From Emiliania huxleyi CCMP1516 (taxonomy: Eukaryota > Haptophyta > Isochrysidales > Noelaerhabdaceae), in NCBI RefSeq assembly GCF_000372725.1, contig NW_005200088.1, forward strand, positions 433,491-497,490: a DNA stretch of 64,000 nucleotides, written 5' to 3'. This document shows positions 28,713 through 38,958 of this stretch, piece by piece. A model generated the notes under the pieces. The model was not told where the DNA came from and did not search any database. It worked only from the letters and a program-made list of their open reading frames with translations. The translations under genes were made by a program, and so were the position numbers. How positions within the stretch are numbered: position 1 is the stretch's first letter; each line of letters starts with the position of its first letter.

Positions 28713-28967
28713 CGGCGACGCGCGAACAGTGGCCTCTCGACGAAAAATGCAACCACTGCTTTGCTCGGTCGGGTCGCCACCTAGCTTATGTGCACTAGTC
28801 GTTAGCGACCATCGCATCGGTGATCGTGGATGTTGGCAAGGGCGCACAGCTTCTCTGCCTCTATATTAACACTCTGTGGACTTCGCAGCGTAAAACCAAA
28901 TGCCCCCCCCCCCCCCCCGCGCGCCCCGAACCTCATTGTTCCCCGGTTCCCCGCGTTGCGTTCTCGA

Positions 28968-29201
28968 GCGACGGACGAGGTGCGGCCGTCCCCGGCGGCG
29001 GCAGCGTCCCCGTGTGTCTCGCCGCAACACGCCCCGCTGTGCGTTTCGCTCAGCGACGGACGAGGTGCGGCCGTCCCCGGCGGCGGCAGCGTCCCCGTGT
29101 GTCTCGCCGCAACACGCCCCGCTGTGGTGCGTTTCGCTCAGCGACGGACGAGGCGCGGCCGTCCCCGGCGGCGGCAGCGTCCCCGTGTGTCTGGCCGCAA
29201 T
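28968..29201 (+). repeat. 85/88-bp minisatellite ending at a start codon
   Basis: Units begin at 28968, 29053 and 29141 (GCGACGGACGAGGTGCGGCC). The third unit ends CTGGCCGCAATATG, so the ATG of the peptidase gene lies in the last, slightly diverged unit. The array is open in the gene's frame, so it could also be 5' coding. Confidence 0.9.
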
Positions 29202-30821
29202 ATGAAGGCGCCGCGCGAGCTCTCCGCATCATACTTGCTTCACGGTAACGTGGCCAGGCCTGCCGTTGGGACGCGCCTTGGCCGGGCAATCTATGCGATC
29301 GCAGCCCTCACTGCACTTAGCACCGCGGCACTTCTCGGTGCCGCATCTGTCTCTTTGCTCTCCCTCGACAATGACCCGCGCATGGCAGCGTCTCGCATCA
29401 CAGCCGGCGCAGCCTCTCCGAGACAGGCGCTGCAGGTACCTCCTTCCAAGGAGGCTCTCGTTGCCGCCAAGCCCTCGCATGAGGCGGTGCCGACCGAGAT
29501 GCTGCCTGGGGACCTGACGGTGACGGAGCACGCCCTCGACGTGCCCCTAGACCACGCTGACCCCGTCGCCGGAAAAATCCAGCTCTTTGTGCGGGAGGTC
29601 CGCGCCGCCAGCACGAGGGACCAAGAGCTTCCGTATCTGCTCTACCTACAAGGGGGTCCTGGCCACCCAGCCGGCCGCCTCAGCGTTCCGGCGAGCGGTT
29701 GGCTGCCTCTCGCGCTGCGCAAGTACCGCGTCCTCCTCCTCGACCAGCGTGGCACCGGCCGCTCCTCGCCGGTAACCATCGAGAGCCTGGCGGCGCTGGG
29801 AACGCCCGAGAAGCAAGCGGCGCTGCTAGCGCACTTCCGAGCAGACTCCATCGTGCGCGACTGCGAGATTGTGCGGCAGCGCATCGCTGTCGGCCGCAAG
29901 CTCACGCTGCTGGGGCAGTCGTTCGGTGGGTTCTGCATCCTCACCTACCTCTCGTTGGCGCCGCACGGGGTGGAGCGCGCTCTGTTCACCTTTGGGCTGG
30001 CACCTGTGCTGCGAACCGCTGAGGAGGTATATCGACACACCTTTCAACGGATGGAGTACCGCAACCTCAGATTCTACTCGCGATACCCCGCCGACATTGA
30101 GACGGTGCGTCAGATCGTGGCGCTCCTTCACGCCTCGCCCGCTCCGCTGCCGCGGGGCGGGACGCTCACGCCGCGACGCTTCCTCATGCTCGGCCTGATG
30201 CTCGGGCAAGCCTCTGGCCTAGAGACGCTGCACAACCTCCTCGAGCAGGCGCGGCCAGCCTCAGGGCCAGTACGCACGCTGTCGCAAAATTGGCTACTGG
30301 CCGTCGAGGCTGCGCAGCAGGGGTTCGAGACAAACCCACTCTACTACCTGCTGCACGAGCCAATCTACTGCGACGGCCCGGGCGTCTCCTCGCGCTGGGC
30401 GGCAGAGCGCGTACAGGCGTCCCTCGGCCCGGCGTGGGACTACACGACGAGGCTGGAGGCCGGCGCCGAGCCGGTGCTCCTGACTGGCGAGATGGTCTTC
30501 TCGTGGATGGCGGACGACTATGCGTGGCTGAGGCCGCTGAAGGGCGCGGCCAACTTGCTCGCCGCCAAGGAGGACTGGGGGCACGTGTATAACCGCTCCG
30601 CCCTCGCGTCGGGCACGAGTCCGGTGGCGGCGCTGGTTGCGTATGACGATGTCTACGTGGAGCGCACCTTCTCAGAGGAGACAGCAGAACTTCTTGGCGG
30701 CTTCCCGCGCGTCCGTTTGTGGGTGAGCAACTACTTTCAGCACTCTGGCATCTCGGACCACCCCGACGCCTTTCTCAAGCTGGACGAGATGGGGCGGTGG
30801 GACGAGCCGCAGCTGGTGTGA
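29202..30821 (+). CDS. Proline-iminopeptidase-like serine peptidase (S33, alpha/beta hydrolase)
   Basis: ATG 29202, 539 residues, one exon. N-terminal anchor or signal sequence (AIYAIAALTALSTAALLGAA), then LLYLQGGPGHPAGRL (oxyanion HGGPG motif of S33), VLLLDQRGTGRSSPV, and LTLLGQSFGGFCILTYL with the nucleophile Ser in GQSFGG. DDVYVERTF contains a candidate catalytic Asp region, and NYFQHSGISDHPDAF the candidate catalytic His. The FYSRYPADIETVRQIVALL region is the cap. Known S33 enzymes release N-terminal proline or act on short peptides and esters. The anchor suggests secretory-pathway or membrane location. Start 29202 is preferred over upstream in-frame alternatives because the sequence upstream is minisatellite. 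Confidence 0.88.
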   Translation: MKAPRELSASYLLHGNVARPAVGTRLGRAIYAIAALTALSTAALLGAASVSLLSLDNDPRMAASRITAGAASPRQALQVPPSKEALVAAKPSHEAVPTEMLPGDLTVTEHALDVPLDHADPVAGKIQLFVREVRAASTRDQELPYLLYLQGGPGHPAGRLSVPASGWLPLALRKYRVLLLDQRGTGRSSPVTIESLAALGTPEKQAALLAHFRADSIVRDCEIVRQRIAVGRKLTLLGQSFGGFCILTYLSLAPHGVERALFTFGLAPVLRTAEEVYRHTFQRMEYRNLRFYSRYPADIETVRQIVALLHASPAPLPRGGTLTPRRFLMLGLMLGQASGLETLHNLLEQARPASGPVRTLSQNWLLAVEAAQQGFETNPLYYLLHEPIYCDGPGVSSRWAAERVQASLGPAWDYTTRLEAGAEPVLLTGEMVFSWMADDYAWLRPLKGAANLLAAKEDWGHVYNRSALASGTSPVAALVAYDDVYVERTFSEETAELLGGFPRVRLWVSNYFQHSGISDHPDAFLKLDEMGRWDEPQLV

Positions 30822-31335
30822 CATTTGGGTGGGTGGGTGGGTGGGGGGGTGGGGGGGGGGGGAGGTTGAGGCCTAAACGGTCGCGCTCGGCACGCACTAC
30901 GTTCTACGTAGCCCCAGTTCACAGGATCACAGGACACAGCGTGTCGTGGCTGACACTTCACTGTAAGGAGTCATGGGATTTGGCGCAGTCTCTGAAATAC
31001 TGAATCGGTGAATCGCCACAACAACGCCAGATGCATGAACCACCAGATGCACATATGGGGGGGTCATGGCATGCAGCGAGCGCGGGCGGTGAATGAAGTT
31101 GTGTGAGAGGGCTCTGGGCGGTGACGCCGGTGCCGGCGGTGAGCATATGGGATATGGCGGTGTCCGGCGTGTGAAAGGTGTACTTTATCAAAAAAGTTTG
31201 CGAGCTCCACGGTCGAAAACTCTCCACCACCACACGCAGACTTTTCCTGAAGAGATGCCCCGCTGACAGGTCTCTCACACTCCCTTTTCCCTCTCCTACT
31301 TCCCCTTTCCACCCCACTCTTTTCAATCTCAGAGG
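30822..31335. other. Convergent 3' region with G-run
   Basis: A G-rich stretch at 30826-30864, (GGGT)n then poly-G, starts four bases after the peptidase stop codon. No gene was seen in the remainder. Confidence 0.6.
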
Positions 31336-31684
31336 TCACAGCTCCGCCTTTTTCGACGCCTCGACCGCGCGCGCCACCGCCGCCTTGGTGGCCGCGTTCC
31401 TCGTCGCCGCCTCGCACTTTTCGAGCGCCTCCGCCGACGCGCCCGCCTCGATAAACACCGCCACAGTCTCGGTGTGCCGCGGCTCGCCGCCTATCCACAC
31501 GCACCGCACAGCTCTGACACACTGGTCAGAGCGGCTTCCGCGCGCAAGCTCGGCAGCTGCCCCAGCAGGCGCGCTGCATCGGGGCGTGCCCGTCGGAGTG
31601 CACGTCCTGAGAGAAGATACGGCGTGTGTATAAGAGCAGAGAACAGAGAACAGAGAGAGAGAGAGAGCGCGAGCGCGAGCGAGC

Positions 31685-31729
<45 letters not shown>

Positions 31730-31784
31730 CGAGCGAGCGAGCGAGCGAGCGAGAGGGAGGGAGGGAGGGAGGGAGGGAGGGAGG

Positions 31785-31829
<45 letters not shown>

Positions 31830-32281
31830 GTGACGAGAGGTAGAGACAGAAGTGTCAGGCTCGCCCACGCGTCGACGCCGTGCGCCATCAGCAGCCTCGC
31901 GATCTCTGCGCGGCCCTGGAAGCCAGCGCCATGCATCGGAGTGTACCCGTCCTACAAAGGCGCCGGTGGCCAATCAATGTGTGTCTCCGTCCGCTCTCTG
32001 TGGAGCGTGCGGCGGCGAGTCGCCTTCTCCGGGACGGTGACGTCAGCGCCGCGCTTTAGCAGGTACTTGACCGCCTTGGCCTTGCCAGTGAGAACGGCGT
32101 GCATCAGCGGGCTCTGTCCTCCCGGCCCGGTGACGTCGAGCGCACTCGGGTCTGCCTCGAGGGCCGCCTTGAGCTTCTGCATGCTGTCGGCGGCGACGGC
32201 GTCAAAGATGGAGCCGTGGCTCCGTGCGGACGCCAGAGCGGCGGAGAGGAGGAGGAGGTGGCGCAGACGTAAACGCGCCAT
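31336..32281 (-). CDS. Secreted/luminal ankyrin-repeat protein, four exons
   Basis: ATG 32279-32281 opens a signal peptide (MARLRLRHLLLLSAALASAR). Exon 1 continues SIFDAVAADSMQKLKAALEA and ALDVTGPGGQSPLMHAVLTG, then KAKAVKYLLKRGADVTVPEK. A GC donor (GAAG|GCGACT) joins to DGYTPMHGAGFQGRAEIARL (exon 2, upper end 31951). An intron containing a 190-bp GA array follows, then exon 3 (DVHSDGHAPMQRACWG), then exon 4 (GEPRHTETVAVFIEAGASAE ... ASKKAEL) with a stop at 31336-31338. Length and layout match small ankyrin proteins of the ER or plastid lumen. Ligand unknown. Divergent from the membrane-protein gene at 32490. Confidence 0.75.
31640..31826. repeat. (GA)n/(GCGA)n/(GGGA)n intronic microsatellite
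   Basis: About 190 bp of strand-asymmetric purine repeat inside the second intron of the secreted ankyrin gene. Confidence 0.9.
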
Positions 32282-32489
32282 ATCGGGGGCGGTTCAACCG
32301 GGAGTGAAGGCGGCGCAAAGCGCGAGACACACGGTGATGTGGCAGTGGCACAGCCGAAGCGACAGCTGTAAAAGAATTCGAGTAGGCGAGTGTCAAATCC
32401 CATGTTTTCTTTCTACCAGAAGACGGCGCGTCAAGAAGGCGGTCCGCAAGAGCACAGATTGCACTCAAGAGAACAGCACATCTCGTCAG
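32282..32489. promoter_or_regulatory. Candidate bidirectional promoter
   Basis: 208 bases between divergent start codons (32281 minus, 32490 plus). No TATA box was found; AAAAGAATTCGAG at 32371 is the most AT-rich part. Confidence 0.4.
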
Positions 32490-33679
32490 ATGGTGGGTAA
32501 GGAAAAGGAGGGCTTCTGCAAGCGGGCAATCTGCTGCGTGCCTCGCATGTGCATCACCAAGCCAAACATCCCGGTGAGCAGCGGGCTACCACACACACAC
32601 ACCTCTTTTGCGACGGCGGCGGCCGCGGCGGAGGGGGCAGCGTCGGACGAGCACCGCTCATTCTCCGACTCGCCGAAAACACCCGCTGGTAGGCCGCCGC
32701 CTCCTTTGCCATCACGTGGAACACCGTCGTGCTCATCATCGGTGTGATCAACGTCATCTTTGAGCAAACAGACGACGTGTTTGACGACGCCGAGGCCTGG
32801 CGGTCCGGCATCGGCCAGATCTGCATCGCCGGCGTCGGGCTGATCGGCGGCCTTGTCGCCCGATGCTGCGATGGCCGTGTCGCCCTGCTCCTGGCCCTCG
32901 TCTGCTCGTGCGCGGCCTTCGCCGGATACGGTACGCGCCTAGCTCTGCTAAAACCACCCCCTCTCCCTCGCGCTTCGCATGCCCACCACCACACACTCAG
33001 CTCTCACGCTGCATGCCCACGCCGGACGCCGCCACACACACCCCGCCTCTGCTCTCACACTGGCACCGCGCGCCCGCCCTCCCTGCTCCGCAGGCATCTG
33101 GGCCGCCCTCACAATCGTTTGGACCATCGAGGACGTCGATGACATCGAATGGCGCGCCCGTTCGCTCGCTCGCTCACAGATCAGTCTAGCCCCACTCTCT
33201 CTGACACTCGCGGTGTGTCTGTGACACCGTGCAGTTATGCGATGCGCTCCCCCCTTGGCCTTGCTCGTTGGAGTCTCAGCGCTCGCCTCTCCCTCGCCTC
33301 TCGCCTCGTGGTGTGCGGCCAGGTGTACTGCTACTGGTCGCTGCTCCACTTCCTAGACACTTCGATCCTAGGCACTTCCTAGACACTTCCTAGACACTTC
33401 CTCGACACTTCCTCGACACTTCCTAGACACTTCCTAGACACTTCCGAGACACTTCCTAGACACTTCCAGGTACTGGTCGCTGCTCAACTTCCTCGCCGCC
33501 TTCTTCATGGCGGTCGCCTTCATCAACCACGGCGTCCCTCCGCTACCTTCCCTCGCGACACATGTTCTCAGTATTTCTACTGTCAGCTTCTTGTACACTG
33601 GCATCAGGCGTCCTCAGCTACCTGCTCGCCGCAGACGTCTTTTGCCCCAAAGAATTCCACGCGCGGGCGCGCGCACCCT
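32490..33679 (+). CDS. Multi-pass membrane protein, spliced
   Basis: A likely start is ATG 32490 (MVGKEKEGFCKRAICCVPRM). After an intron or two come TWNTVVLIIGVINVIFEQTD, GQICIAGVGLIGGLVARC and ALLLALVCSCAAFAGYG up to a GT donor at 32934. Exon 33094 onward reads IWAALTIVWTIEDVDDIEW. The next exon (near 33235-33322) has LALLVGVSALAS. Exon 33470-33531 reads YWSLLNFLAAFFMAVAFINH. After a 76-bp GC-AG intron (33532-33607) the last exon reads VLSYLLAADVFC and stops at 33679. About five hydrophobic helices are present. I do not recognise the family; the tetraspan/MARVEL-like layout is only a resemblance. The intron 33323-33469 is an 11-bp repeat array (CACTTCCTAGA) bordered by a duplicated exon edge. 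Confidence 0.6.
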
Positions 33680-34701
33680 AGGAATATTCCTAGCAGTAAG
33701 CCGGCGGGTAAGCCGCCACACAAGGAAAACATCGCGGAACATCGGGGACCATGATCTCCACGCTCAAGGCCAAGACTAGCTAGCTCTCTCGCCTCTGGGG
33801 GCGAACCCTCCTCACGCCCGTCGCCTTGTCAACGACTCTCTTACCTACTCGCCGGCCTGCCCCGTTTATAGGGGTCGTCTGGCCGTGGGCCGTCGAACGT
33901 ATAAGTTTCGGCGGCCGCGAGGCGAACCCTCTGCACAACCCTACCCTTATGAGTGCCCCTGTCTCGTCTTTATAGGCGCCGAACGGCCGCGGGTCTAATG
34001 AGTTGTCTATGTCTCAGCGGCTGTGAGAGAAGTGGCTGCTGCGGCGGTGCGGGCTCGGTCATGACTCTCTCGAGGACGAGGTAGCCCCCGGCGGTGAGCC
34101 GAGCATGATTCCGCGCCCCCAATCTCTGTTCTCCACCACGCTGCCGCCTCCGAAGACCGACCGACAGTATAGACAGCGGTGTTTTGAGTGAGTGCGGCCC
34201 TATCGCGGTTGCGTGGTGTGTGTTTGGCTGCCCCAGGCAGCTGAGGCCTGCGAGCGCATGTGATGGGGAAGAAAAGTCAAAAGAAAATGTCATGATAATT
34301 TTGATAAATATGGTTTCTTTCTCCACATGCACATGCACATGCACATGCACATGCACGATGCACGTGCGTAGCTTAATTAAGGGGAGAGAGAATCGCGCCT
34401 CCTTTTCTCCCAGTAAAGTGGGAGAAAGGGGCGGTTAAGCACCCGGAAAAAATATTGCTTGCTTCCTACTGATGCTGCTGGTGTTGGCACCTCCTGACTG
34501 ATATCTATCTCGTAATTCTGAGCGGGGCGGAGGCACGCGGGTGGCGGAGGCGGCGGCGGACGACGTCTACTACCTGGCCGCCCCCTGTCCGCCCTGTGGT
34601 AGCTTTGCGATCAGGGAGGGTCTACCTGTTCGGCCTCGAGGAAAAAATATTCTTTCAGAACATCGATTTTACGCACGTCCACATTGGGAGCCCGCCACAA
34701 C
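33680..34701. other. Intergenic
   Basis: Two related GC-rich blocks with TTTATAGG occur near 33867 and 33970. (ACATGC)n is at 34325-34357. AAAATATT-type AT-rich spots occur before the protease gene. No gene was recognised. Confidence 0.5.
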
Positions 34702-35639
34702 ATGCTGCTGGCCGTTGCTCTCGTGTTCGCGGTGCCACGCGACTCGCGCGAGCTCGTGATCAAAGGCGATACGGCGCCACCGCACAAGTACACGCACGTT
34801 GTGTCGCTCAGACGGTCTGAAAACATAAACGGCCCACCGAGCTACGCGGACATGAAACACTGCGGAGGAGGAGGAATCGGGTTCGGAACGGGGTGGCAGC
34901 CCTGCGGTTTCTGCGGCGGCTCGCTCATCGCAACGAACGTCGTGCTTACAGCTGCACATTGCTTCAACTCGAATGGCTACAACTGGTGCGCAGCCAACCC
35001 AGCGTGAGGCTGGGTGCTGGCATCACACCTCCGCCGTTCTGCTCGCAGGTACTCTCCTCAGATGAATAAGGCCAACGCCCCTTTCCTCTGGGTTGGCGTC
35101 CACCGCTGGAACCTGAACGGTAAACCGGCCCCGCCGTGACCGATGCCGATGCCTACCAGGGCTCCCACCTCACAGTGCTCGTCAACTGCCCTCAGACCCT
35201 GATCACGAGGAGGTCGAGACCGACACGTGCTCGGGCTGGATCAAAGTGGATACCATCACCAAGCATCACGACTACGACATGATTAGCGGTCTGCCACCCC
35301 CAACGCCTCCCCGGTCCGTCCCAAGCCCGCGCCACCTCCTCCTCACTCGTCGCGGCCGTCTCACAGACCAGAACGACATCGCCATTCTACACCTGGCCGG
35401 CCATGTGGAGTGTGCAGAGACGCAGCTGGTGCAGCTCGACTCGATCGAATACTCGGTGTACGATCGGTGGCTCTACTCCGAGGCGGTGGTGGTTGGCTGG
35501 GGAAACACACAGTATCGGGGGGGTGCGTTTCCGCACAAGCTACGCGAGTCGTGCCTGAAGGTGATGAAGTTTAGCGACTGCGAGGTCAAGTACAACAACA
35601 AGGGCTGGATAAGGATGGAGGACCCGCCAGAAGACATCA
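34702..35639 (+). CDS. Trypsin-like serine protease, 3' end lost
   Basis: ATG 34702 with signal peptide (MLLAVALVFAVPRDS). Exon 1 contains CGFCGGSLIATNVVLTAAHC (catalytic His). Three short GT-AG introns can be placed by frame: 35004-35048 (45 bp), 35120-35195 and 35289-35366. Exon 3 carries VDTITKHHDYDM and exon 4 DQNDIAILHLAGHVECAETQ (catalytic Asp), EAVVVGWGNTQ and DPPEDIM. In S1 peptidases the next residues should be -CAG-, followed by the GDSGGP catalytic Ser motif. Instead the frame runs into the unrelated SET-type ORF at about 35640. No GDSGGP was found downstream, so this copy lacks its nucleophile. Its introns, unlike most here, are plain GT-AG without duplicated edges. Confidence 0.8.
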
Positions 35640-37820
35640 TGAGGGAGTATGACACACGGGTGGTGACTTCACTCAAGGCACTGCAGCAGACGGCGGCATC
35701 AATAATCAAAGTACGGGAAGGGAAGAGGAAGGGACTCGAGGCGGAGAGGAAGGAACGAGTAGCCGCGGAAACAGAACGCCTGAGAGAGGGACAGAAGGAA
35801 AGGAAGGAGAGGATACGAGAAATGGAGTGGGCGGCGAATGCGTGTATTTGCTGGCGACGGAGGCGACATCGACAACGTGATGCCGAGGAGAAGGAAAGGG
35901 AAGAGGCAGAGAGACGCCTCGAAGCGGGGAGAGGCAGAACGACGAGAGCGATGGGGATGACACTCAAAACGACCCACTGCGAGCTCGAAGGCGAAGGCCA
36001 GCGCAGGAAACGCGGTGATAGGAACGACGATGCGGCGAGCGCCGGAGGGAAGCGACGACAGCGAGGGGACGAGGACGGCGAGCAGAGAGGAGAACAGACG
36101 GCGAGCGGCGCACGCGAGGGCGACCACGCAGGAGAAAACAGACGGGACGAGGGGGAGGAAACGCGGCCCGCCAGGAAGCGAAGGCAGACGGCAAGATACG
36201 TCGCCGGACCAGCGACAGGAAGCGCAGGAAAACAAAAAGAACAAGACCAGGAGCATGGAGACGAGGGAAGGCGCGAGGCGCTCCGCCGACAAGCAGCAGA
36301 GGCGGCGGCGAAAGTAACGACGGCCATGCTAACGACGGGCGGCACGGTGGAAGGGGCGAAGGTAGGCCCCTCTAGCATAGCGGAAGGGGAACTCGGCCTA
36401 CTGGCGACGAGGAGGCTAGAGAAATTTGAGGTGTGTAGCATCTACACTGGGGAGATCTTCCGGACAGGAACGGCGCAGCCACCAGAGACAGTACCAGACG
36501 AACTATCACGACACACGGCAGCAGGGGGGACGCAGCTGGATGGAAGTGACGACGAGAGCGGGGACGACTTTGACAGCGTCGCGGCGCGCTGTAACTTCGA
36601 TTGGCCTGCAGCATCGAATGAGCCGAAACGAGGCACGAGGGCGACGCACTTCGTACGCTACGAGGAGGTACAATTAGGCAAGGCAGCTGCGCAGGTGATG
36701 GTCCTGTTTGCAGAAAGGGGAGTCAAGGAAGGCCAAGAAATCACATGGTCATATGGGGACTCATACAAGAGCCACCGCAAGGAGATGGGATACAAGGCGG
36801 GGACGAAGGCGGATCCGAACGCAATAACACCCCAGCAAGCGCGGACGGCATTCGCGAGATACTGCAAAAAGATAGACGTGACGAAGGAGGAGCTAGCGTG
36901 GAACTTTGGATGCATATCGGCAAGCCAAAATAACGAGCAGGAGGCTGTCCTGGTGCGTGAGCTAATCCTGAGCAACAATAAGCGACTGTACCACGGAGCA
37001 CAGAGCGCAGCAGACAGGACGGCGGCGACGGCGGACATGGCAGAGACGAGTGTGAAACAAAGGGCGGCGGGCATGGAGGGCGGTAGCGACGGGGATGGAG
37101 ACGGTGACGGTGGCGAGGGAGAGGAAGGGAGTCCATTAACACCAGACAGCGAGAGGGGCAGGGAGGAAAGGGGGAGAGAGGAAGCCAACGCGACGTGCGC
37201 AGAGGATGAGGATATAAACTGGGACGACGCAGCGGAGGGGATAGGCGAGGGAATCGAGGGACCGGAGGGCTTTCGCGACAGCGACGATGACGACGAAGAA
37301 AGGGGAGGGGACGGAGGGGCGACACGCAGGAGGAGCGAAATCGCTAACGGCCCGAGCAGAGAGGGCGACGGCGGGGCACGAGGGAACAACGGAGACGCTA
37401 CCGATGACGCGAACCGAGGCACGGACGCCGGCGGGGACGGGGAGGGCGACAGCGACGTCGAGGTTGACGCAACCGTATCGAGAGCGCCACCCAAAAAGGG
37501 GCGGACAGCCATGGAGGTCACCGAATGGAGGGCGAACGGCACGATGCGAAAAGGCAGGGCGAGGCGGATGGAGAAAGAAGTGCCGAGAAGGCCATGGTGG
37601 AGGGGAGGGACGGGAGGACGAAAGAAGGGCGAGGAGGACGAGCGGCCCGCACAGACCGCGAGCAGACAGCGCCTGCTGGCAATTTCGAGACATTCGCCAA
37701 GAACGCTAGCTACATGGGATTTTGATGCCATCATGGGAGGGCTTCGTGAAGGATGGATTGAAAAACATTCGAACAAAGAAGAGGCGACGGGAGGAACCGG
37801 CGGAGGATGCAGTGACGTGA
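35640..37820 (+). mobile_element. SET-domain ORF, probable inserted element, fused to the trypsin frame
   Basis: The frame continues from the protease for about 720 residues. First comes a charged coiled coil (KVREGKRKGLEAERKERVAA). Next is a Lys/Arg/Gly/Asp-rich linker. A SET-like domain follows: VGPSSIAEGELGLLATRRLE with CSIYTGEIF at the start, and VLFAERGVKEGQEITWSYGD at the end. A very acidic Ser/Gly/Asp region comes last. SET domains transfer methyl groups to protein lysines; EITWSYGD fits the 'E-l--dYG' pseudoknot motif. The plus strand is strongly purine-rich and less GC-rich than neighbouring genes. The segment ends in an (AC)n array followed by family A copy 3. I infer insertion into the protease gene. 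The element class is not recognised, and no reverse transcriptase or transposase is visible. Confidence 0.55.
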
Positions 37821-37970
<150 letters not shown>

Positions 37971-37972
<2 letters not shown>

Positions 37973-38107
37973 GCTCACCCACGCGCACTGGGCCTTGCAC
38001 TTTGAATGCCGTGGGGCTCCTGTCGTCGGACGTGGAGACGCGAGGGTTGCCCCCCCTTGCCCCACCACCTCGTGTGTGTGGAGAAGTTTACCTTACCTTA
38101 CCTTACC
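37971..38107 (+). repeat. Dispersed repeat family A, copy 3
   Basis: CGCTCACCCACGCGCACTGG head, GGGCCTTGCACTTTGAATGC core and (CCTTA)n tail (TTTACCTTACCTTACCTTAC). Confidence 0.85.
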
Positions 38108-38370
38108 CTCCCCGACCCGATCTCAGCAGCTAGCTCAGCAGCACCTTCCCGCCCCGCGGGCCGCGGCACCGTCTGATTATGCTCCCTGCCGCCGAATAAA
38201 GTAGTCGCGCCCCCTCGCCGCGGAGAGAGCGCGCTCGCGCTGCCGACCGCGACCCTACCTCCCCATGCAATGCTGCCTAACCCTCGGCTCCTGCCGCTCA
38301 GGCGGCCCTGCCGCTCACGCGGCAGAGGCCTCTGGCCCGCGACTGGCCCGCGCCAGCTGCCCGGGGCGCC
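38108..38370. other. Spacer
   Basis: No gene was recognised between family A copy 3 and the 3' end of the LYR gene. Confidence 0.5.
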
Positions 38371-38958
38371 TCAAGCGCCGCCGCCTGCTGCCATGAGTGA
38401 CGATCCACGGTAGAGCGCGCTGTAGTCGAGGAAGTACGCTGCCTCCTCCGCCTCGCACGTCTCCCAAGGCGCCGGCGGGGCCGCCGCCGCCGCACTGTCG
38501 CCGAAATCCAGCCACGCCGCCCCTTCGCTCTGGACGCGGTCGTAGAGCACATTGTCTGAGGGGCGATGCGAGGCGGAGGTTGGAGGGGCCTTCTTGCGGC
38601 GTCAGGGGAGGGCGGCCGCGAGCTCACTCTCCACAATCCACGCTTCGAGAGACGACAGGAGCCGCAGCGCCGCAAAGCCGTCGTCGATGGCGGAGCCGGC
38701 TGCCGACCGGCCCGCAGCCCGCTCCGGCTGATCCGCCCGCCCTCGGAAGCTCGACCGCGTTAGCTCAGGCAGGCACGCGGCGCCGTGGAGAGACGCTGCT
38801 GCAGCGAGGTGCGGAGATCTCGACTCGGCGGCGAAGCGCCGTACGCACTCGCCGACGACCGCGACGTGGCCTGGTCGCATGATGGCCCTCACGCGCTCGG
38901 ATCCTCGCAGCAGCTCGCGGTACATGGTGATGGTGAGCGTTTTGGAGGGCGCTGACAT
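38371..38958 (-). CDS. LYR-motif protein, probably mitochondrial, two exons
   Basis: ATG 38956-38958. The N-terminus MSAPSKTLTITMYRELLRGS has the LYR-type tripeptide (M-Y-R followed by ELLR). It is followed by VRAIMRPGHVAVVGECVRRF, the usual two-helix continuation. A 72-bp GT-AG intron (38556-38627) joins ...LSSLEAWIVE to NNVLYDRVQSEGAAWLDFGD. The protein ends YFLDYSALYRGSSLMAAGGG with a stop at 38371-38373. LYR proteins are small adaptors for respiratory complexes, Fe-S transfer or acyl-carrier protein. The extra 60-residue acidic/aromatic C-terminus is not typical of the small members. Which complex it serves cannot be told. Its start is 534 bp from the divergent gene at 39492. Confidence 0.6.
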
